Positions 1-5,523 of a DNA stretch of 8,575 bases are shown piece by piece; position 1 is the stretch's first letter; each line of letters opens with the position of its first letter. Below the pieces are notes generated by a model, which saw only the letters and a program-made list of their open reading frames with translations, searched no databases and was not told the origin of the DNA. A program made the translations under genes and the position numbers. This DNA is from an uncultured Coriobacteriaceae bacterium (GTDB lineage Bacteria > Actinomycetota > Coriobacteriia > Coriobacteriales > Eggerthellaceae). The stretch lies in the NCBI GenBank assembly GCA_902796815.1, contig CADBQL010000176.1, positions 1 through 8,575 of the forward strand. Reading direction: 5' to 3'.

Positions 1-20
1 AAAGCGACCCTTCCCAGCCC

Positions 21-32
21 GAGCATCTGCTC
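21..32. promoter_or_regulatory. Palindrome GAGCA-TC-TGCTC, copy 1
   Basis: A 5-bp inverted repeat with a 2-bp centre inside the first 73-bp repeat. The same arms recur 73 bp downstream at 94-105 with a different centre (TG), so the arms are conserved while the centre varies, as expected for a dimeric protein site or the tip of a hairpin. Seven helical turns (73 bp) separate the two. The cognate regulator is unknown, and the operator role is inferred. Confidence 0.4.
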
Positions 33-93
33 ACCTGCTGGGGTTCGGGCTATATGTGGCACGCCTGAGATAGAAAGCGACGCTTCACAGCCA

Positions 94-105
94 GAGCATG
101 TGCTC
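94..105. promoter_or_regulatory. Palindrome GAGCA-TG-TGCTC, copy 2
   Basis: Second copy of the palindrome at 21-32, with perfect 5-bp arms and a changed centre. Around it the outer arms of the repeat have drifted (AGCCAG against CTGGGTT), which makes the inner palindrome the best-kept symmetrical part of the unit. Operator function for the downstream reductase operon is possible but only inferred. Confidence 0.4.
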
Positions 106-172
106 GCTTGCTGAGCCTGGGTTATATGTGGCATGTCTGAGGTCGTGGTTATACGCAGCGCTCCTGAGGCTC

Positions 173-309
173 TTCCTCTGAGATGACTTGCCGTCGTCGA
201 GTCTGGCCATTTCAAATCCTCGCGGGCAACCATTAACAAAACTCAATAATTGTTAATCGCGCGTCAATGGCTTTCCCGGGCGTATCCCCGTACTTTTCTC
301 TCAGAGGAA
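173..309 (+). repeat. Long-range 11-bp inverted repeat in the operon leader
   Basis: TTCCTCTGAGA at 173-183 is the exact reverse complement of TCTCAGAGGAA at 299-309, with 115 bp between the arms. The right arm ends 11 bp before the purine-rich ribosome binding site of dmsC, at about 321-332. If both arms are in the transcript they could pair and shape the leader. If transcription starts between them, the pairing is irrelevant. This may be chance. Confidence 0.25.
232..257. promoter_or_regulatory. AT-rich inverted repeat ATTAACAA-N10-TTGTTAAT, probable operator
   Basis: Perfect 8-bp arms (232-239 and 250-257) flank a 10-bp AT-rich spacer in an otherwise GC-rich region, 80 bp before the dmsC start. 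Arm length and spacing suit a dimeric transcription factor. The half-sites are in the opposite order to a Rex box and do not match the FNR/CRP consensus, so no regulator is assigned. The patch is also the most promoter-like, easily melted stretch upstream of the operon, although no clear -35/-10 pair is visible. Confidence 0.45.
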
Positions 310-336
310 ATTCCATATCTGGAAGAAGGGGGCGCT

Positions 337-1077
337 ATGATCACTGAATTCGCACTGTTCGTCTTCACGACTTTGGGAGGGCTGGCTGCGGGCTTTTACA
401 TTGCCGCAGCGTTTTTCCCGCTGGAGGGCAAGGGGAAAAACCTCCTGCTTTCCGCGCTGCCCCTCGTCCTGCTTGGAATCGGGGGCGTGGCGCTGCTCAT
501 GCACCTGGGGCGGCCCGAGCGCATGCTGAATGCGTTTGCGAACCTTCAGGCCGGCATTACGCAGGAAGGCATCACCACGGGCCTGTTCGGCATAGCGCTC
601 GTCGCCGACCTCCTGATGACCTGGCGCAAGGGGCAGGCGCCGCGAGCACTGCGCTACGTTGGTGCGCTGTTTGCGTTTCTGCTGATCGTTGTAATGGGCT
701 TCACGTACTTCAACTACGAATCCATGCCCATGTGGCATGCGATTCCCACCGTGCCGCTGTTTGCGGTGGGCGATCTGGCTTTGGGAATGCTGTTCGTTGG
801 CGCTCTTGACGGAGCAAAACGGGAAAAGACGTTTTGGGTCGTTGCGGCAGCTCTGACGGCGCTCGCAGCTGTGGCGTTTGCCGGGGCTGGTGCCGTGTTC
901 TCGGCAAATGGCCTTTCCATCGTGCCGTTCATAGTGGCCGCGGTTGCGGCGGTGGCAGTCGCCGCCTGCTCGCTGATGAAGGGCGTGCAGGCGTCCGCGT
1001 CGTTGCGCTGGGCTCTTTTCGCAGCCCTGCTCGTTGCCGTTGTCATTGCCCGCTACGCGTTCTACGCGGCCTACTAG
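337..1077 (+). CDS. dmsC: DmsC-family membrane anchor subunit of a DMSO-reductase-type enzyme
   Basis: Integral membrane subunit (246 aa) that anchors the reductase and oxidises membrane quinol, passing electrons to the DmsB-like subunit. About eight hydrophobic helices are visible, roughly at residues 4-28, 36-58, 74-94, 104-124, 134-154, 163-186, 192-214 and 221-245. The short loop HLGRPERMLNAF after helix 2 matches the DmsC hallmark HLG-x-P near the quinol site. E. coli DmsC is 287 aa, so this is slightly compact. The start at 337 is preferred because it follows the purine-rich stretch GGAAGAAGGGGG and begins directly with helix 1; an in-frame TTG at 250 would add 29 residues of non-membrane sequence and lies inside the inverted repeat. 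First gene of the operon, 18 bp before dmsA, so the order is C-A-B rather than the E. coli A-B-C. The symbol is at family level and the substrate is unproven. Confidence 0.88.
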   Translation: MITEFALFVFTTLGGLAAGFYIAAAFFPLEGKGKNLLLSALPLVLLGIGGVALLMHLGRPERMLNAFANLQAGITQEGITTGLFGIALVADLLMTWRKGQAPRALRYVGALFAFLLIVVMGFTYFNYESMPMWHAIPTVPLFAVGDLALGMLFVGALDGAKREKTFWVVAAALTALAAVAFAGAGAVFSANGLSIVPFIVAAVAAVAVAACSLMKGVQASASLRWALFAALLVAVVIARYAFYAAY

Positions 1078-1095
1078 AAGAGGAGGTCGAAGATC

Positions 1096-3747
1096 ATGAA
1101 AGACATCACCCTTAACGGCCTTACCATGAATCGGCGCGGTTTTTTGGCCACCGCAGCAGCGGCCGTTGCGGCCCTGTCGGCACCTGCCACCTTGTACGGT
1201 TGCGATTCGCGTATGCAAGAGGCAGCCGAAGTTATCGGGCATGCCTCGCCTGCGCCTGAAGGAGCCGAGTGGAAGACCCTCGCTTGCCTGCACGGCTGCG
1301 GTCAGCGTTGCATGAACCAATGTCTGGTGAAAGACGGCATTGTACTACGCCAGAAAACCGACGATACGCATGAGGACTCCATCGAGTTCCCGCAGCAGCG
1401 TGGATGCCTGCGTGGGCGTTCGCTCTACGAATACGAGATGGGTGCCGAGCGCATCAAATATCCGATGAAGCGCATCTCCTGGACCCCGGATGATCCGCAT
1501 GGCGAGCTCCGCGGCGTCGAGGGCTATGAGCGCATCTCCTGGGACGAAGCGCTCGATCTGGTTGCTGAACAGCTGAAACGCACCTATACGCAATATGGCC
1601 CCCGTTCGGTGTTCGTGCCTACGAGCCTTTCGGGCGGGCGCATGTGCTACGGTGCTTTCCTCAACGCGCTCGGCGGATACCTCACCGTGTCCGACTCCGT
1701 TTCGTATGGCACCTACACTGCCAACACCGACATGCTGGGCATTGCCTGGGGTGGCGAGTGCAAGATGAACGACCGCCTCGATATGATCGAGAACGCTGAT
1801 GTCGTGGTGTTGTATGCACAGAATCCCGGTTGGGGCGCGAACGGAAATCCGTCGTGGAACTTCCGCATGGCCAAAGAGCATGGGGCGAAGTTCATCACTG
1901 TGGGACCTGCTCACAACGTGTCAGCCGCCATGCTCGATGCGCAGTGGATTCCCGTGCTGCCTGGCTCCGACACCGCGTTTCTCGTCGGCGTCGCTGGCGA
2001 GATGGTGAAGCTCGACGAAACCGAGGGCGGCATCATCGATTGGGATTTCGTTCACAAGTACTGCATCGGCTTTGATGAGAAAAGCATGCCCAAGGACGCC
2101 AAGACCAAGGAAAACTACCTGGGCTACCTGAAGGGCGAATACGACGGGCAGGTTAAGGATGCCGCGTGGGCTTCCGCTCTCTGTGGTACGCCCGCCGAGC
2201 TCATCACCGATTTCGCGCGCTCCATGGGCAAAGCTAACAATTGCGTGCTCTCGCATGGGTATGCAGGTGCGCGTTGCAATGGCGCCGAGGATCTGCCGCA
2301 AGCCTACATGGCCATCGCCTGTTTGGGCGGTCACTTTGGCAAGCCTGGCAACTGCTGCGGCAACTTGTACGTAGACCGCCAGGGTCCAGGTGGCGTGCAG
2401 ATCATCTCGTGCGGAAGCGACGGCATGGACGATTTTGAGAGCCCTGCCAAGCCGCTGTTCGACGAGAAGAAGGTCGAGGGTCTCATTCCCGATGACTTCG
2501 TGAATGCGTTGACCATCTGGGATGCGGTCGGCGATGGCAAGTATATGAGCACTGGCGACTGCTGGGATGGCGTGTACAACGAGCCGGTTGAGCGCGAATG
2601 TGACATCCACATCGTATGGACTGCGCGTGACGGCGGCGGACGCTGCACACCCAACCAGACCAAGATGGCCGAGGCCATCAAGAAGCCCGACTTCGTGTAC
2701 GCTCAGAACTACGTGGTGAGCCCGACCACCATGTACGCCGACATCATTTTGCCTGCTGTGGCAAAGATCGAGATGAACGACCTGCCGGGTGGGGATGCCG
2801 ACCACGATCGCGAGATGATCCTCGTGTACTCCAAGGTGGGCGAGGCGGCTTACGAGGCCAAGAGCGACCAGTGGATTTGCGAGCAGCTGCTCGAGCGTTT
2901 GGGATACGACCCGAAAGACGTGTTTCCCTACTCCGAAGACCAACGCTTTTTCAACAAGCTGGCCAGCACGACCATTTCGGATGGCGAGGGCAACGCAAAG
3001 CCGCTCGTTACCATCACGAAGGCCGATATCGAAGCGTTTGGCGTGGAAGGGGAGCCGCAAAAGGGCGTCATCGGCTTCGATGAGATTCGCAAGAAGGGCG
3101 TCTACCAGGTAGAGCGCAAGTTCGGCGACGAATACCAGCACATCGCGTACAAGGATTTCATCGACGATCCTAAGGGCAGTCCGCTCGACTCCGCCAGTGG
3201 CAAATTCGAATTCTACTGTCAGGCCAAGGCCGACCAGTTCAATACCTGCGCGATGGCGGGCGAAACCTACAAGCCCTATCCGACCGTGCACGAGCAGCCG
3301 GTCGAGGAAGGCTATCCGCTGTTGATGTTCAATTCGCATCACGCGCGCGCCTCATGCTCCGACTTTGGCAACACGGCTACGCTGCGCGAGACCTTCGAGA
3401 TCCCCGTAACCATCAATGCGGCTGACGCTGCCGGGCTTGGCGTGAATACCGGCGATCCAGTGCTTGTGAGCAGCCCTTATGGCCAGATACTGCGACGTGC
3501 GATGGTAAGCCAGCTCGTTATCCCCGGCGCTATCGACGTTCCCAACGGCACGTGGAAACGCCTCGGCGATGACGGCATCGATCGCGGGGGTTGCCCGAAT
3601 ACCCTGTATGGAGGCGAGGCTCGTGGCATGGGCGTTTCTGGCTACAACAACGTGCACGTGAAGGTCGAGAAGTGGACGGGCGACGCGCCCGAGCCGGACG
3701 GCGATACGCAGATCATCATCGAAGCTGCCGACGCCGACAAGGAATAG
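1096..3747 (+). CDS. dmsA: DmsA-like molybdopterin oxidoreductase, catalytic subunit
   Basis: Catalytic subunit (883 aa) binding Mo-bis-PGD and one [4Fe-4S] cluster, exported folded by the Tat system. The N-terminus has the twin-arginine run NRRGFLA (12-18), a hydrophobic stretch and then LYGC (33-36), a possible lipobox. Cluster ligands follow the DmsA spacing: C64-x3-C68-x3-C72 and C104 in GCLRGRS. The Mo-binding core runs to about residue 600, with GGYL (193-196), YGTYT (204-208), AQNP (241-244) and GHFGKPGN. The C-terminal dinucleotide-binding domain (about 740-875) has HHARASCSDFGN and DRGGCPNTL, closely like E. coli DmsA. At the position of the Mo-ligating serine (YGDYS in DmsA) there is threonine, T208. 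It is about 70 aa longer than E. coli DmsA. AGGAGG at 1081-1086 supports the start; M11 is an alternative. Relatives in Eggerthellaceae reduce varied substrates, so DMSO is not assured. Confidence 0.9.
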   Translation: MKDITLNGLTMNRRGFLATAAAAVAALSAPATLYGCDSRMQEAAEVIGHASPAPEGAEWKTLACLHGCGQRCMNQCLVKDGIVLRQKTDDTHEDSIEFPQQRGCLRGRSLYEYEMGAERIKYPMKRISWTPDDPHGELRGVEGYERISWDEALDLVAEQLKRTYTQYGPRSVFVPTSLSGGRMCYGAFLNALGGYLTVSDSVSYGTYTANTDMLGIAWGGECKMNDRLDMIENADVVVLYAQNPGWGANGNPSWNFRMAKEHGAKFITVGPAHNVSAAMLDAQWIPVLPGSDTAFLVGVAGEMVKLDETEGGIIDWDFVHKYCIGFDEKSMPKDAKTKENYLGYLKGEYDGQVKDAAWASALCGTPAELITDFARSMGKANNCVLSHGYAGARCNGAEDLPQAYMAIACLGGHFGKPGNCCGNLYVDRQGPGGVQIISCGSDGMDDFESPAKPLFDEKKVEGLIPDDFVNALTIWDAVGDGKYMSTGDCWDGVYNEPVERECDIHIVWTARDGGGRCTPNQTKMAEAIKKPDFVYAQNYVVSPTTMYADIILPAVAKIEMNDLPGGDADHDREMILVYSKVGEAAYEAKSDQWICEQLLERLGYDPKDVFPYSEDQRFFNKLASTTISDGEGNAKPLVTITKADIEAFGVEGEPQKGVIGFDEIRKKGVYQVERKFGDEYQHIAYKDFIDDPKGSPLDSASGKFEFYCQAKADQFNTCAMAGETYKPYPTVHEQPVEEGYPLLMFNSHHARASCSDFGNTATLRETFEIPVTINAADAAGLGVNTGDPVLVSSPYGQILRRAMVSQLVIPGAIDVPNGTWKRLGDDGIDRGGCPNTLYGGEARGMGVSGYNNVHVKVEKWTGDAPEPDGDTQIIIEAADADKE

Positions 3748-3756
3748 GAGTGAGCC

Positions 3757-4335
3757 ATGACACGAAGGGGTTTTTATTTCGACAGCGAGCGCTGTGTGGG
3801 CTGCAAGACCTGCATGGTTGCCTGCAAGAAGAAGAACAACCTGCCTACGGGTGCGTTTTTCCGCCGGGTAACCAGTTATGAGGTGGGCGAGTTTCCCGTG
3901 GCGACGATGTACCACTGGTCTCGGACTTGCAATCATTGTGCGAATCCCGCCTGCGTCCGCGCTTGCCCGACGGCTGCCATGTATCGCGACGAGGAAGACG
4001 GTACCGTGCAGCACAATGACGACACCTGCATTGGGTGCGGTTCGTGTGCCATAGCTTGCCCGTACGATGTGCCTATTCTGTTGAAAGAAACCGGCATGGC
4101 GGCCAAGTGTAACGGTTGCATTGACACTCGGCCTGAAGACGGCGTTCCCACTTGCGTGGCTGCGTGCGGCATGCGTGCGCTCGACTTCGGCACTTTCGAG
4201 GAGCTCTCCGAGCGCCATCCTGAGGCCTCGAACCAGCTTGCCTGCATGCCCGATGCCGGCATAACCGATCCGACCGTGTTCATTGATGCTCGCGAGTGCG
4301 CTTTCGACCCCAACTATCGAGAGCTGGTGCTGTAA
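3757..4335 (+). CDS. dmsB: DmsB-like electron-transfer subunit with four [4Fe-4S] clusters
   Basis: Ferredoxin-like subunit (192 aa; E. coli DmsB is 205) that carries electrons from the membrane anchor to the catalytic subunit. Sixteen cysteines form four groups: C13/C16/C19/C23, C58/C61/C66/C70, C91/C94/C97/C101 and C118/C121/C133/C137. The spacings C-x2-C-x2-C-x3-C and C-x2-C-x4-C-x3-C, and the wide C-x2-C-x11-C-x3-C in the last group, are those of the DmsB/PhsB/NrfC family. CVAACGMRALDFG has glycine where DmsB usually has proline. There is no signal peptide of its own, so it is expected to travel with the Tat-exported DmsA partner. It starts 9 bp after the dmsA stop, with AGGAG at 3746-3750 overlapping that stop, which indicates translational coupling. 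The tail from about residue 145 is less conserved. Confidence 0.92.
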   Translation: MTRRGFYFDSERCVGCKTCMVACKKKNNLPTGAFFRRVTSYEVGEFPVATMYHWSRTCNHCANPACVRACPTAAMYRDEEDGTVQHNDDTCIGCGSCAIACPYDVPILLKETGMAAKCNGCIDTRPEDGVPTCVAACGMRALDFGTFEELSERHPEASNQLACMPDAGITDPTVFIDARECAFDPNYRELVL

Positions 4336-4339
4336 ACCC

Positions 4340-4389
4340 GGTGCATGGCGGGGCGAGCTAACGCGCCCCGTCCACCTGCCAGTATTAGA
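4340..4389 (+). repeat. Unit A of a duplicated intergenic stretch, with a GC-rich hairpin
   Basis: Just after the dmsB stop, GGTGCATGGCGGGGCG followed by CTAACGC and GTCCACCTGCC is repeated further right in two pieces: the first part at 4463-4487 and the second at 4609-4650. The unit has a perfect 7-bp hairpin, CGGGGCG (4349-4355) with CGCCCCG (4364-4370) and an 8-nt loop. No T-run follows, so it is at best a weak or factor-dependent terminator or a 3'-end stabiliser for the dmsCAB message. Confidence 0.55.
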
Positions 4390-4462
4390 AGCACCTCAAT
4401 GCGCGCAGCAGGCAGTCGAGTCGTGCGCCCTGCAGCGATCGCGCAGGCGTGATGTGCTGCGG

Positions 4463-4650
4463 GGTGCATGGCGGGGCGGGTTGATGCTCCAAAAGTAGCC
4501 CAAAAGGGATACTCCTCTTTGGGTTAACCCCCGTCGGCAAGCCAATGGCCTGCGCTTTAGCTGCAGTAGCCCAAAGAGGAGTATCCCTTTTGGGCTACTT
4601 TTGGACCTCGGGGTGGGTTAACGCGTCCTGTCCGCCTGCTGGCAATCGAT
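4463..4650 (+). repeat. Unit B of the duplicated stretch, interrupted by the inverted repeat pair
   Basis: GGTGCATGGCGGGGCG at 4463-4478 copies the left part of unit A (4340-4355). The right part of unit A (CTAACGC...GTCC-x-CCTGC) reappears at 4618-4641. The 118-bp inverted repeat element lies between the two halves. Immediately left of the element is CGGGGCGGGTTGATGC (4472-4487) and 3 bp right of it is CGGGGTGGGTTAACGC (4609-4624), matching at 13 of 16 positions. The simplest reading is an insertion into the second of two tandem units, with duplication or later drift of the target. Confidence 0.5.
4488..4605. repeat. Perfect 36-bp inverted repeat pair (BIME-like), 46-bp loop
   Basis: Bases 4488-4523 and 4570-4605 are exact reverse complements over 36 bp, separated by 46 bp. 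Each arm is also one copy of the interspersed hairpin repeat: CCCAAA-AGG-GATACT-CCT-C-TTTGGG preceded by GTAG on its own strand. The right arm is bounded by GTAG and CTAC. In dmsB-to-chaperone read-through RNA the two arms would form a very stable stem, which could block RNase or ribosome access or act as an attenuator between the reductase genes and the chaperone. There is no T-run after it, so it is not a classical terminator. Head-to-head REP pairs (BIMEs) have this geometry, and the assignment to that class is inferred. Confidence 0.85.
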
Positions 4651-4699
4651 CGTTTCATTTGTGCAAATTCCGCCCAACTTCGGCGAAGGGATAACTTAC

Positions 4700-5350
4700 A
4701 TGGATTTCGAAACCACGATGATCTTCCTCGCAAACCGCAGCTATCTATACAACTTGCTGGCTCGCGGCTATGCTGGAGAGGCGGACGAGGCATTCCTGCA
4801 AACGCTCGTGCAGGAGCATGCGCGCCAGGAAATATCCCTTGTCGAGCACGAATTGAACTCCGATATCCTCGATGCGTACGACAAGACGCTTGAGGCTCTG
4901 GGCGACGAGGGTGCCTGTGAGCGTATTCGTCGAGAATACGTCAAGATATTCGTTGGCCCTGGGACGCTCAAAGCCCGCCCGTGGGAGACTATTCACCTTG
5001 AGGAGTCGCGCGCCCTGTTTCAGCCAGAGCTTCTTCCCATTCGCGAAACTTACCGGGAAGCGGGCTTTCTGCCAGCGCGGTATCCGCACGTGCAGGATGA
5101 TTTCATAGGGCTTGAGCTCGACTTTCTTGCCAAGCTTGCAAACGCTGCTCTTGAAGCGTGGGAATCTGGTCATGATGCGGAGGCGAACGAGCGCCTGCGG
5201 CAATCGCGCGAGTTTTTGGAGAAGCACTTGCTCCGCTGGATTGATTCGCTGGCCGATGCCATAATCGCCGAGTATGGGGATTGCTTTTTTGCAAGGTTCA
5301 CCCGCCTCGCGTCGCTTGTCGCGCACCGCGATTACGAGCTGCTGGCGTGA
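4700..5350 (+). CDS. TorD/DmsD-family molybdoenzyme maturation chaperone
   Basis: Cytoplasmic all-helical chaperone (216 aa) of the kind that binds the Tat signal of a DmsA/TorA-type enzyme and holds it ready for molybdenum cofactor insertion before export. Visible family marks are REYVKIFVGPG (78-88; typically EY-x2-LF-x-GP), RPWETIHLEE (93-102), IRETYREAGF (114-123) and QDDFIGLELDFLAKLA (132-147), the last being this gene's form of the usual DH-IGLELEFMA motif with histidine replaced by D/F. The ATG at 4700 is chosen because GAAGGGA at 4684-4690 lies 9 bp before it; an in-frame GTG at 4661 would add 13 residues and lacks a site. It is separated from dmsB by 364 bp of repeat-rich DNA, so it may be read by its own promoter or by reduced read-through. 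Its partner is presumably the DmsA-like protein. Confidence 0.88.
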   Translation: MDFETTMIFLANRSYLYNLLARGYAGEADEAFLQTLVQEHARQEISLVEHELNSDILDAYDKTLEALGDEGACERIRREYVKIFVGPGTLKARPWETIHLEESRALFQPELLPIRETYREAGFLPARYPHVQDDFIGLELDFLAKLANAALEAWESGHDAEANERLRQSREFLEKHLLRWIDSLADAIIAEYGDCFFARFTRLASLVAHRDYELLA

Positions 5351-5403
5351 CGCGCTGGCGAGAGCCTGGATACGCGAGCCTGCTGCCATCTTGAGCGCCA
5401 GCA

Positions 5404-5475
5404 ATCCGGCGGTCTAGAGCGCCATCACCCCCGGCAGGTCGGCCTGCGTGTCAGACGCGATGACCAGGTCGTTTT
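5404..5475 (-). pseudogene. Diverged duplicate of the 3' end of the spermidine-synthase-like gene
   Basis: Bases 5402-5475 match 5512-5585, the last codons and stop of the neighbouring gene, at 63 of 74 positions with no gaps. Read on the - strand the duplicate encodes NDLVIASDTQADLPGVMAL and a TAG stop, against NDLVIAADAQVDLPGLMAI and TAA in the intact gene. Differences are synonymous or conservative, so the copy seems to have diverged as coding sequence, perhaps as another allele or paralogue, before becoming a fragment. It has no start and stops abruptly at its inner end exactly where the hairpin repeat (5476-5504) begins. The rest of 5351-5523 shows no gene. Confidence 0.7.
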
Positions 5476-5504
5476 AGCCCAAAAGGGATACTCCTCTTTG
5501 GGCT
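5476..5504 (+). repeat. Interspersed hairpin repeat, full single copy
   Basis: Outer arms AGCCCAAA (5476-5483) and TTTGGGCT (5497-5504) pair perfectly. Inside, AGG and CCT can extend the stem with one unpaired base, leaving a 6-nt loop. Apart from one base near the right end it equals the core of the copy at 4498-4526. The preceding bases are TT instead of GT, so the GTAG of the inverted pair reads TTAG here. It lies in the gap between the convergent chaperone and spermidine-synthase-like genes and could serve as a two-way transcript end, but no T-run is present on either side. Confidence 0.8.
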
Positions 5505-5523
5505 AACGGGACAATGCGGCGGC

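Larger units (their letters stand above)
1..145. repeat. Two tandem copies of a 73-bp intergenic repeat
   Basis: Bases 1-73 and 74-145 align over their whole length. Both begin AAAGCGAC, have a run resembling AGCC-GAGCA-N2-TGCTC in the middle and end TATATGTGGCA-Y-G-Y-CTGAG. A weaker third copy of only the tail may lie at 147-172 (GGTTATACGC...CTGAGG). The unit length is not a multiple of three and the frames hit stops, so this is unlikely to be coding. The first copy can fold with outer arms AGCCCGA (16-22) and TCGGGCT (45-51); in the second copy the outer arms are only partly kept, while the inner palindrome is perfect in both. No T-run follows, so it is not an ordinary terminator. It lies 190-335 bp upstream of dmsC and could be a regulatory array or an interspersed repeat. 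The first copy may extend beyond the window edge. Confidence 0.75.

Noticed and set aside
1..145. CRISPR array
   Set aside because: There are only two adjoining imperfect 73-bp units with no spacer structure and no cas gene in view.
250..336. TTG start giving a 29-residue longer DmsC
   Set aside because: It starts within the inverted repeat, has no ribosome site, and the added residues are not a signal or membrane segment; the ATG at 337 has a purine-rich site in front.
1921..3342. Long open frame of 473 codons on the - strand inside dmsA
   Set aside because: It lies opposite a clearly conserved oxidoreductase gene, has no recognisable domain or ribosome site, and is the usual antisense frame of a GC-rich gene.
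3352..4218. Open frame of 288 codons on the - strand across the dmsA-dmsB junction
   Set aside because: It spans two conserved + strand genes and their junction, and has no domain of its own.
4283..4498. Small + strand gene after dmsB
   Set aside because: It starts out of frame inside dmsB and runs into repeat DNA; its residues mirror the duplicated noncoding units.
4488..4605. Rho-independent terminator
   Set aside because: The stem is very stable but the 46-nt loop is large and no T-run follows on either strand.
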